DNA from: Streptomyces aureocirculatus
Lineage (GTDB): Bacteria > Actinomycetota > Actinomycetes > Streptomycetales > Streptomycetaceae
Length of the DNA: 64,000 bases
Reading direction: 5' to 3'
Assembly (NCBI RefSeq): GCF_000720475.1
Contig: NZ_JOAP01000022.1
Span: forward strand, 124,001-188,000
The notes under the pieces were generated by a model, which was given only the letters and a program-made list of their open reading frames with translations, was not told where the DNA came from and did not search any database. Numbering within the stretch: position 1 is the stretch's first letter; each line of letters starts with the position of its first letter. The position numbers were made by a program, and so were the translations under genes. This document shows, one piece after another, positions 57,376-64,000 of the stretch.

Positions 57376-59112
57376 GTGGACCGTGTACGTCAGGGCAGAC
57401 CCGGCGTTCGCCAAAGGATCGGCGCGGTGATCGCCGCCGGTGCGGCCGCCGCGCTCGCCGTCACCGCGCTCGCCGCGCCCGCGCAGTCGGCGCAGCCCGT
57501 GGCGGCGGGCGCCGGGGCGGCGGACGTCAACGTGGCCAAGAACGCCGGGTTCGAGGCGGACCTGTCCAACTGGACCTGCGCCGCGGACAGCGGTGCCGCC
57601 GTCACCTCCCCCGTGCACGGCGGCGCGAAGGCGCTCAGGGCCACTCCCTCGGGCCAGGGCACCGCCGAGTGTTCCCAGATCGTCAAGGTGAAGCCCAATT
57701 CGACGTACAAGCTGAGCAGTTGGGTGCAGGGCAGCTACGCCTACCTCGGTGCCCGCGGCACCGGCACCACCGACGTGTCGACCTGGACGCCGGGCACCTC
57801 CTCCTGGCAGCAGCTCTCCACCAGCTTCACCACGGGTGCGAACACCACGTCGGTCACCGTGTACACGCACGGCTGGTACGGGCAGAGCGCCTACTACGTG
57901 GACGATGTGAGCGTCCTCGGCCCCGACGGGGGCGGCGGCACCGACCCGGTGGAGATACCGGCCGTGCCGGCCGGCCTCGCGGCGGGCGCGACGACGTCCA
58001 CGTCGGTGGAGCTGTCCTGGACCCCGGTGTCCACGGCCACCGGCTACACCGTCTACCGCGACGGCACGAAGGTCGCCTCCCCCGGCGGTGCCGCCACGAC
58101 CGTCACCGGCCTCGCACCGGAGACCACGTACAGCTTCCAGGTGAGCGCCTCCAACGGGGCGGGCGAGTCCGCGAAGTCGGCGGCGGTGTCCGTACGCACC
58201 GCCAAGGGCGACGGCGGCGGGGACGGCACCGTGCCCAGGCACGCGCTGACCGGCTACTGGCAGAACTTCAACAACGGCGCGAGCGTGCAGAAGCTGCGGG
58301 AGGTGTCCTCGCAGTACGACATCATCGCCGTCTCCTTCGCCGACGCCACCCCCACGCCCGGCCAGATCACCTTCAACCTGGACCCGGCCGTCGGCTACGC
58401 CTCCACCGCCGACTTCAAGGCCGACATCGCCGCGAAGAAGGCCGCGGGCAAGTCCGTGGTCCTCTCGGTCGGCGGCGAGAAGGGCACCATCTCCGTCAAC
58501 AGTGACGCCTCCGCGGCGGCGTTCGCCAACAGCGCCTACGCACTGATGCAGGAGTACGGGTTCAACGGCGTCGACATCGACCTGGAGAACGGCATCAACC
58601 CCACCTACATGTCCAAGGCGCTGCGCCAGCTCTCGGCCAAGGCGGGCCCGAAGATGGTGCTCACGATGGCGCCGCAGACCATCGACATGCAGTCCACCTC
58701 CGGCGGCTACTTCCAGACGGCGCTGAACGTGAAGGACATCCTCACGGTCGTCAACACGCAGTACTACAACAGCGGTTCGATGCTGGGCTGTGACGGCAAG
58801 GTCTACAGCCAGGGCAGCGTGGACTTTTTGACCGCGCTCGCCTGCATCCAGTTGGAGGGCGGCCTCGATCCTTCGCAGGTCGGGCTAGGCGTCCCGGCCT
58901 CGACGCGCGCCGCGGGCGGCGGCTATGTGGCCCCCTCGGTCGTGAACAACGCCCTGGACTGCCTGACCCGCGGCACCGGCTGCGGCTCCTTCAAGCCGTC
59001 CAGGACCTATCCCTCGCTGCGCGGCGCCATGACATGGTCCACGAACTGGGACGCGACGGCGGGCAGCACCTGGTCGAACTCCGTGGGCCCGAAGGTGCAC
59101 AGCCTTCCCTAG
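57376..59112 (+). CDS. Secreted GH18 chitinase with CBM-like and fibronectin III domains
   Basis: 578 residues from a GTG start with GGAGG six bases upstream. A signal peptide (about 1-40) ends near A-Q-S-A. A carbohydrate-binding beta-sandwich follows (45-185: NAGFEADLSNWTCAADSG), then an FnIII domain (195-275) and the GH18 catalytic domain (290-575). The active-site motif is NGVDIDLE (397-404; the first D of DxxDxDxE is N), with E404 as general acid, and YYNSGSM near the substrate site. It hydrolyses chitin outside the cell. Regulation by DasR is suggested by the promoter site. Confidence 0.92.
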   Translation: MDRVRQGRPGVRQRIGAVIAAGAAAALAVTALAAPAQSAQPVAAGAGAADVNVAKNAGFEADLSNWTCAADSGAAVTSPVHGGAKALRATPSGQGTAECSQIVKVKPNSTYKLSSWVQGSYAYLGARGTGTTDVSTWTPGTSSWQQLSTSFTTGANTTSVTVYTHGWYGQSAYYVDDVSVLGPDGGGGTDPVEIPAVPAGLAAGATTSTSVELSWTPVSTATGYTVYRDGTKVASPGGAATTVTGLAPETTYSFQVSASNGAGESAKSAAVSVRTAKGDGGGDGTVPRHALTGYWQNFNNGASVQKLREVSSQYDIIAVSFADATPTPGQITFNLDPAVGYASTADFKADIAAKKAAGKSVVLSVGGEKGTISVNSDASAAAFANSAYALMQEYGFNGVDIDLENGINPTYMSKALRQLSAKAGPKMVLTMAPQTIDMQSTSGGYFQTALNVKDILTVVNTQYYNSGSMLGCDGKVYSQGSVDFLTALACIQLEGGLDPSQVGLGVPASTRAAGGGYVAPSVVNNALDCLTRGTGCGSFKPSRTYPSLRGAMTWSTNWDATAGSTWSNSVGPKVHSLP

Positions 59113-59113
59113 C

Positions 59114-59148
59114 GAACGGCCCGGCGGGAGGGGGCGTGCGGGCCGTTC
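59114..59148 (+). terminator. Hairpin terminator after the chitinase gene
   Basis: Perfect 10-base arms gaacggcccg / cgggccgttc with a 15-base loop begin one base after the stop codon. Confidence 0.7.
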
Positions 59149-59192
59149 ACCACGGCCCGCACGTCTCCTCCCGCGTCCGGGCATCCAGCCGG

Positions 59193-59525
59193 TCAGACAT
59201 GGGCGGCCTCCCGTTGCGCCACGGCCGCCTGAACGGGAACCATCCCTGGCGGCCGCAGCGCGGTGACAGCGCACAGTATCGCCAGGGGCAGCTCCAGTAC
59301 GCAGGCCGGCGTCAACGACAAGACCACCGCGCGCCCGGCCGTCACGACGTCGAACCATGCGTCGTCCAGTAGCAGCACGGCCGTCGCCGGGTACGACGCC
59401 GCCGCGGGCTGGAACCAGATCCACCGCTCAGGGCTGCGGATGACGAAGGAGCAGGTCGCACGTTCGCGGAGGAGTACCAGACGCCGCTGCGCAAGTATCT
59501 GAGCCGAGCTACGAGGCGGGCTCAC
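59193..59525 (-). pseudogene. C-terminal remnant of a membrane-associated hypothetical protein
   Basis: The frame reads LLDDAWFDVVTAGRAVVLSL then TPACVLELPLAILCAVTALR, which looks like the end of a Streptomyces hypothetical protein with hydrophobic segments. The expected N-terminal half is absent and upstream sequence is of low coding quality. A real short protein cannot be excluded. Confidence 0.35.
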
Positions 59526-59550
59526 CCGCCGGTGATGCGGGAGCGCCGGG

Positions 59551-60330
59551 TCACCGGCCGGTGATGCGGGCCGAGGTGCACAGGTCCTCGTCGCGGTAGC
59601 CGAGCCGGTCGTAGAGCCGCTGGGCGGGCGCGTTGCCGGCGAGCTGCCACAGCGTGCACAGGCCGTGCTCGCGTACCGCGTACCTGGTCAGCCAGGCGGT
59701 GAGGGCGGCGCCCAGGCCCTGGCCGCGCAGGCGGGTGTCGGTGGCGACGGAGGCCATCAGCGGTGCCCCGCTGTCGCGCAGGCGGCTCAGCGCGCCGCAG
59801 GCCACCAGGTGCCCGCGCGCGTCGCGTATCCCCGCCCAGCAACTGACGTCCGCGCAGCCGGGGCCCGTGGAGTGGGCCGGGCTGTGTTCGCCGAGGAAGG
59901 CGAGCAGTTCCTCGTGGTGCTCGGCGCCGAGCCGGGTCACCCGCTCCTCGCCCGGCATGGCGGGCGGTTCGGCGAGCGTCCAGCGAAAGACCCACTCCAC
60001 CACGTCGGTGAGTCCAAGGCGCTCCCCCACGTGCGCCTCGACGCCCCGCGGGCCGGTGAACTCCCTGACCGTGCCGCGCAGTTCACGCTCGGCGTGCAGT
60101 ACGAGGTCCGCGGCGGTGGCCGCGTCTCCGACGCTCCACACATGCCCGCGCCCGGCGTCCAGCCAGGCGACGGCACCGTCACCGGACCAGCCCGCGGGGC
60201 CGTGGGGACCGGCCGGGCCGTCCTGGCGGCGCCGGGCGGCGCCGAAGCGCAGCAGGGCCGCGCCCGACTGGTGTTCCAGGCCCTGGTCGAACAGGTCGGC
60301 GGTCCGGGGGACAAGAGTCGTTGCCTGCAT
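59551..60330 (-). CDS. GNAT-family acetyltransferase
   Basis: 259 residues. The C-terminal GNAT domain (130-255) has VACGALSRLRDSGAPLMASV, then the acetyl-CoA loop RLRGQGLGAALTAWLTRYAV and GNAPAQRLYDRLGY. The N-terminal half (1-125) is another module with AWLDAGRGHVWSVG and AELRGTVREFTG. The acceptor substrate is not evident. The Met at 60330 is the first convincing start. Confidence 0.85.
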   Translation of the reverse strand: MQATTLVPRTADLFDQGLEHQSGAALLRFGAARRRQDGPAGPHGPAGWSGDGAVAWLDAGRGHVWSVGDAATAADLVLHAERELRGTVREFTGPRGVEAHVGERLGLTDVVEWVFRWTLAEPPAMPGEERVTRLGAEHHEELLAFLGEHSPAHSTGPGCADVSCWAGIRDARGHLVACGALSRLRDSGAPLMASVATDTRLRGQGLGAALTAWLTRYAVREHGLCTLWQLAGNAPAQRLYDRLGYRDEDLCTSARITGR

Positions 60331-60911
60331 CGCTCTCAGCCAAGGAAGTGGGGTACGGGAGGGAGTTCGGGGTGCTCGGGTGAGCGGCCGGCCGGGCATG
60401 CCCGAGGGCACGGCCGGGACCGTGGTGTCGAGGTCGGGGACCCCGGCAGGGACCGCGCGCACACGCCCGCCCGACCGGGACGGCCACTGTGACATACGGG
60501 CCCCAGGACGGGGCAAATCGGCGCTTTAGGTAGCCTTGACCGCGCGGTCGCCGCGGTAGTGGCCGCGGGCGGGCGGCGCCCGCGCGCGTGCCCGGGGGCT
60601 CCGCCGCGGGCCGTGTTCTTGACGGGCGGTCAGGTCACCGCGGGCGGATACGGGACGCCCGGCCCGGGCGGGCTCGGGTCGCCCCGGACAGGTTCGGCTC
60701 GCCCCGGCGGGCACGGGTGCCCCCAGGCGGTGCGGGCTGCCGCTTGTGCCTGCGGGCCTGGCGCCGGGCGCCGTATCGTCCTGTGCGGCATCCCGGCATC
60801 CCGGCAGCGCAGCATCCCGGCAGCACGAAATCCCGGCAGCACGGCAGCACGGCATCCGGCAGCCTCACGGACGGCGGGCTCCCGCCACGACCCCCAGGAA
60901 CGGACGGCGCA
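60331..60911. repeat. 581-bp gap with a CATCCCGGCAGC-type repeat array
   Basis: No gene is seen. At 60787-60862 the sequence contains repeated catcccggcag and cggcagca units (about six imperfect copies). The array is immediately upstream of the lipoprotein gene and overlaps its likely promoter region. Confidence 0.55.
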
Positions 60912-61760
60912 GTGATCTCCAGACACGGGACCGGCAGGGCGCAACGAGCGGCGGGCAGGCTGCGGCGGCGGGTGCGGGGTGGGGTGGCGGCGGGGGCCGC
61001 GCTGCTCGTGCTGACGGCGTGCGGCGGCGGCTCGTCCGGGGACGGCGAGGAGGGCACCGGCGGCGCGGAGGACGCCGCCGGTACGCCGGGCCCCGCCGCG
61101 GCCCGTACCAGCCTGACCTTCAGGCCCGCCGCCGGGCAGGACACGGCGGGCCTGAAGAGCGCCGCGGCCCTGATGCGGCACCGGGCCACCGCGATGGGTT
61201 TGCGCGAGACCCGCGTCGATGTTGCCGCCGGCGCCATCACGGTGAGCGCGCCGGGTGCGTCGAAGGCGAAGCTCAGAGTGCTCGGCGAGCAGGCCCGGCT
61301 CGACTTCCGCCCCGTCCGCAACCAGGCGCCGGTCACCGCCAAGGCCCAGTGCCCTCCGGCCGGCGGGCCCTCGGAAAAACCGCTTTCGGCCTGCGCCACG
61401 AACGGTTCCGACGTCCGCTACGACCTGGGCCCGGTCGCCGTGCCGGGCACCGATGTGGCCAGGGCGCGGGCGCGCCTGGACGAGCAGAGCGCGCAGGGCT
61501 GGCTGGTGGATGTCACCTTCACCGCCGCCGGCGCGCGCAGGTTCGCCGCCCTGACGGCCGAACTCGCCCCCAAAGCACCGCCCGCCAACCAGTTGGCCAT
61601 GGTCCTGGACGGCACGGTGATCTCCGCCCCCGTCGTCCAGCAGCAGCTCACCGACGGCCGGGTGCAGATCTCGGGGAGCTTCACCCGCTCATCGGCCGAG
61701 GAACTGGCCGCGCAGCTCTCCGCCGGGGCGCTGCCGGTGCGGCTGCAGGTGTCCGGCTGA
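60912..61760 (+). CDS. Lipoprotein with a SecDF P1 head-like domain
   Basis: 282 residues from a GTG start. The lipobox ALLVLTAC (near residue 36) indicates lipidation. The mature part has a SecDF-P1-head-like fold, recognisable by LMRHRATAMGLRETRVDVAA, ARLDFRPVRN, LDEQSAQGWLVDVTFTAAGA, RRFAALTAELAP, MVLDGTVISAPVV and GRVQISGSFTRSSAEELAAQ. That domain lies periplasmically in SecD and here stands alone at the membrane surface. It may help fold or release exported proteins, but this is inference. Confidence 0.8.
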   Translation: MISRHGTGRAQRAAGRLRRRVRGGVAAGAALLVLTACGGGSSGDGEEGTGGAEDAAGTPGPAAARTSLTFRPAAGQDTAGLKSAAALMRHRATAMGLRETRVDVAAGAITVSAPGASKAKLRVLGEQARLDFRPVRNQAPVTAKAQCPPAGGPSEKPLSACATNGSDVRYDLGPVAVPGTDVARARARLDEQSAQGWLVDVTFTAAGARRFAALTAELAPKAPPANQLAMVLDGTVISAPVVQQQLTDGRVQISGSFTRSSAEELAAQLSAGALPVRLQVSG

Positions 61761-61793
61761 GCGCGCCGGGCCGCGGGCAACGCGCGGGCGGCC

Positions 61794-62465
61794 CTACGCC
61801 AGGGGGATGCCGGGGCGGCGGCGGGCCAGGAGGATGCCGCCGAGGGTGCTCTCGGGGGAGGTGAGGGTGTGGAGTGCCTCGGTGGTGAAGCCGGCGTCGT
61901 CGAGCCAGGCGGTCATGCGGGCGGGCCGGCGGCGGTGGACGTGGAGGTGCATCGGGTGGCCGCCGTACCCCGTGGTCTTGAGCTGTGCGGCGTTGCCGAC
62001 GTGGAAGGCGAGCAGCAGCGGGGCGCCGGGCCGCAGCACGCGCCACAAGTGGGTGAGGACCGTGCCGATCTCCTCGTCGGGTACGTGGATCAGCGAGTAC
62101 CAGGCGACGAGACCGGCCATCGAGGTGTCGGCGAGGTCGAGGTCGGTCATGGAGCCGACGTCGAAGCGCAGGTGCGGGTGGTCGCGGCGGGCCACCTCGA
62201 TCATCTGGGGCGACAGGTCGATGCCGAAGGCGTCCACGCCCAGGCCGTGCAGGTACGCCGTGATCCGCCCCGGCCCGCAGCCCACGTCCGCGACCGGTCC
62301 CCCGCCGCGGGCGCGCACCCGCCCGGCGAACCGCTCCAGGGCCGCGCGTTCCTGGGGTGTGTCGTCCAGGAGGTGGCGTACCTGGTCGGCGTAGTCGAGG
62401 GCGACGGTGTCGTAGGAGGCCCTGGTCTCTTCCAGCCAGGTGCCGGTGTCGGGTTCGCTGTCCAC
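61794..62465 (-). CDS. SAM-dependent methyltransferase
   Basis: 223 residues, GTG start. Class I methyltransferase motifs: motif I VADVGCGPGRITAYL, acidic residue in GVDAFGIDLSP (motif II), motif post-I FDVGSMTDLDL and WYSLIHVPDEEIGTVLTHLW. It belongs to the broad Methyltransf_11/25 group. The C-terminal ALHTLTSPESTLGGILLARR completes the fold. Substrate unknown. Confidence 0.87.
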   Translation of the reverse strand: MDSEPDTGTWLEETRASYDTVALDYADQVRHLLDDTPQERAALERFAGRVRARGGGPVADVGCGPGRITAYLHGLGVDAFGIDLSPQMIEVARRDHPHLRFDVGSMTDLDLADTSMAGLVAWYSLIHVPDEEIGTVLTHLWRVLRPGAPLLLAFHVGNAAQLKTTGYGGHPMHLHVHRRRPARMTAWLDDAGFTTEALHTLTSPESTLGGILLARRRPGIPLA

Positions 62466-62592
62466 GCTCGCAGGCTACGCAACAGCCCTCACCCGGTGGC
62501 CTCTTGGGCGCGATCCCAGCGGTCCGGCAGGGTGCGGGAGGGCGCGTTCGGAGGGTGGGTCCGATGCGGGCTGCGGGCGGGAGTGCGCGTGG

Positions 62593-62820
62593 TCAGGTGG
62601 ACAGCAGGGGGCCGCCCGGGGTGTGGGTCCGGGACAACTGGTGGCGGGCGACGAGCAGCGCGGTGTCGATCTCCCGGGTGCCGGTGGCCGCACACAGCGT
62701 GTAGGCGGCGTCGTTCATGCGCCGCCGCGTCTGTTCGGTGCCCTTCTCGGCGTGCAGCGCGCACAGCGTCTCGTACTGCTCGACCAAGTCCTTCAGCACG
62801 GCCTGGTGTGCCCTGAGCAT
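62593..62820 (-). CDS. DUF5133 protein (copy 2)
   Basis: A 75-residue paralogue of the protein at 37950, with LVEQYETLCALHAEKGTEQT and NDAAYTLCAATGTREIDTAL. GGGAG is eight bases before the ATG. Both copies lie near BldC-like or HxlR regulators. Function unknown. Confidence 0.82.
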   Translation of the reverse strand: MLRAHQAVLKDLVEQYETLCALHAEKGTEQTRRRMNDAAYTLCAATGTREIDTALLVARHQLSRTHTPGGPLLST

Positions 62821-62896
62821 CGCCGGTTCTCCCTCGTGTCCGCTCCTCGCAGGGGTGTGCACCAGGTCGTGTGCCCCGGGGACGGGCCGGTATTCC

Positions 62897-63271
62897 TCAC
62901 TGTGCGGGGCTGCGGGGCGGCAGCCGCCGTGTGATCCGGTCGAACAGGTCCGTCAGCGGCTCGCCGATGTCCTGGCCGAACTCGGTCAGCCCGTAGGTGA
63001 CCTGGGGCGGTGTCGTGGGCTCGACCTGCCGCCAGATCAGGCCGTCCTTGACCAGGGCGCGCAGGGTCGACGCGAGCATCTTCTCGCTGACGCCGTGGAT
63101 GCTGTCGCGCAGCTCGTAGAACCGCAGGTCGTTGCTCCGCAAGGAGATCAGCACCCAGATGCCCCACCTGCTGGTGACGTGGTCGACCATGTCGCGGGCG
63201 GGGCAGTCGGTGTGAAACACCTCATAGCGGCGGCCCGTCCCGGCCTGTGCCAACTGCGCGCCTTCGCTCAT
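62897..63271 (-). CDS. HxlR-family transcriptional regulator
   Basis: 124 residues. The family pattern is HTDCPARDMVDHVTSRWGIW (early Cys), RFYELRDSIHGVSEKMLAST, LRALVKDGLIWRQVEPTTPP and QVTYGLTEFGQDIG. The early Cys makes redox or electrophile sensing likely. It is divergent from an NmrA-like gene and probably represses it, matching the HxlR/oxidoreductase pair at 15.7-17.1 kb. Confidence 0.9.
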   Translation of the reverse strand: MSEGAQLAQAGTGRRYEVFHTDCPARDMVDHVTSRWGIWVLISLRSNDLRFYELRDSIHGVSEKMLASTLRALVKDGLIWRQVEPTTPPQVTYGLTEFGQDIGEPLTDLFDRITRRLPPRSPAQ

Positions 63272-63279
63272 GTCCGGAG

Positions 63280-63312
63280 CTTACCTCTGGGTATGTTCTT
63301 ACGGAAAGTAAG
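63280..63312. promoter_or_regulatory. CTTAC/GTAAG repeat, candidate HxlR operator
   Basis: CTTAC at 63280 and 63298 and GTAAG at 63308 lie in the 92-bp gap between the divergent HxlR and NmrA-like genes, with flanking ggagc and ggctcc. The repeated, partly inverted arrangement could bind two dimers. Confidence 0.4.
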
Positions 63313-63363
63313 TCCGGCTCCTAGCGTCAACTCCCGTCAAGCACAACGGACGAGGAGCTGAAC

Positions 63364-64000
63364 ATGATCGTGGTGACCGGGGCTACCGGGAATATCGGCC
63401 GGCCTTTGACGCAGGCCCTGGCCGAGGCGGGCGAGCAGGTGACGGCGGTGTCGCGGCACGCGGCGGCGGTGCCGGAGGGGGTGCCGGAGGGGGTGCGGCA
63501 CGTGGTGGCCGACCTGGCCGATCCGGCAAGCCTCGCCCCGGCGTTCACGGGGGCGAAGGCGCTGTTCCTCCTGCTGTCCGGCGACCTGCACGCCCCCGGG
63601 GCCGGGCCGGGCGACCTCATCGGCCTGGCCGCGGCCGGCGGGGTCCGCCGGGTCGTGCTGCTGTCCTCGCAAGGGGTGGCGACCAGGCCGCTGGGTGCGA
63701 CGCGGGTCGCGATGCGTGCGCTGGAGGACACGCTGCGCGGATCCGGCCTCGACTGGGCCGTCCTGCGGCCGGGCGGCTTCGCCTCCAACGCCCTGGGCTG
63801 GGCGGAGTCGGTGCGTACGCAAGGGATGGTGGCCGCGCCCTTCGGCGACGTCGGGGTGCCGGTCGTCGACCCTGCCGACATCGCCGAGGTCGCGGCGGCC
63901 TGCCTGCTGGAGGACCGGCACACCGGCGGGGTGTACACGCTGACCGGGCCGCAGGTGATCACGCCGCGTCAGCAGGCGCAGGCGATCGGCGCCGCGCTGG
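63364..64000 (+). CDS. NmrA-like NAD(P)-binding protein (runs off the window)
   Basis: The first 212 codons are seen. The glycine loop is VTGATGNIGRPLTQALAEAG, and atypical-SDR features continue: VAVSRHAAAVPEG-type spacing, RRVVLLSSQGVATRPLGATR and AVLRPGGFASNALGW. Such NmrA/HSCARG-type proteins bind NADP(H) and act as redox sensors or quinone reductases. It is divergent from an HxlR gene. The C-terminus lies beyond base 64000. Confidence 0.85.
   Translation, partial: MIVVTGATGNIGRPLTQALAEAGEQVTAVSRHAAAVPEGVPEGVRHVVADLADPASLAPAFTGAKALFLLLSGDLHAPGAGPGDLIGLAAAGGVRRVVLLSSQGVATRPLGATRVAMRALEDTLRGSGLDWAVLRPGGFASNALGWAESVRTQGMVAAPFGDVGVPVVDPADIAEVAAACLLEDRHTGGVYTLTGPQVITPRQQAQAIGAAL

Noticed and set aside
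1..64000. CRISPR arrays, tRNA/rRNA genes, complete insertion sequences, prophage genes or a natural-product cluster.
   Set aside because: No spaced palindromic repeat array, no clover-leaf sequence, no transposase or phage structural gene and no set of biosynthetic genes was found; the thiolase-like gene alone is not a cluster.

Overview
The window is high-GC actinobacterial DNA, almost certainly Streptomyces, and reads like accessory chromosome-arm sequence. The evidence is a short chaplin, an MmyB-type XRE regulator operon, RheA/hsp18-type heat-shock genes, BldC/MerR-like small regulators, many GlxA/AdpA-type regulators, GTG and TTG starts, and strong GC bias at third codon positions. No tRNA, rRNA, CRISPR array, prophage or complete insertion sequence was found.

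Region 1 (1-8.3 kb) holds two paralogous GlxA-type regulators flanking a secreted trypsin-like protease, a lipoprotein, a leaderless beta-trefoil protein, a secreted FG-GAP protein and a divergent pair of broken genes (alpha/beta hydrolase and GlxA regulator). Region 2 (8.4-12.6 kb) is a minus-strand block of leaderless proteins with lectin-like or lipid/sugar-binding-like folds: one beta-trefoil, two PLAT/LH2-like paralogues and one H-type-lectin-like protein. They sit with a PucR/CdaR-type regulator, and hairpin terminators separate the transcription units. This is the best candidate for an undescribed functional locus. Region 3 (13-20 kb) has a coupled pair of unknown ORFs, a DUF6010 membrane protein, several genes eroded by internal deletions, an HxlR/quinone-oxidoreductase pair and an MmyB-regulator operon whose last gene is frameshifted.

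Region 4 (19.5-28 kb) carries a thiolase-fold enzyme that lacks the catalytic cysteine, an MBL hydrolase, a chaplin, GlxA/cupin and AraC/DUF2000 divergent pairs, and a Fic remnant. Region 5 (28-43 kb) looks like a stress/redox island: STAS protein, small LPFR-motif peptide, second-copy cytochrome oxidase subunit I, ferritin-like and hemerythrin proteins, amino-acid permease, anti-sigma-type ATPase, DUF5133, DUF2267, and Hsp20 with its divergent RheA-type repressor and two matching operators. Region 6 (43-64 kb) contains coupled SDR genes with a LysR regulator, another GlxA/MBL pair, a PucR regulator next to a ferredoxin-reductase/desaturase operon, a GAF-SpoIIE phosphatase, a hemolysin-III protein, a secreted GH18 chitinase with a DasR-like site in its promoter, and an HxlR/NmrA pair that runs off the end.

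Two features run across regions. A promoter plus a 470-640 nt leader with conserved hairpins precedes each of two BldC/MerR-like genes (35.4 and 56.6 kb, opposite strands), which suggests a structured regulatory RNA. The window is also rich in short tandem arrays (6, 10, 15, 18, 20, 28 and 36 bp units) and in about a dozen truncated, internally deleted or frameshifted genes. Both point to active repeat-mediated rearrangement.
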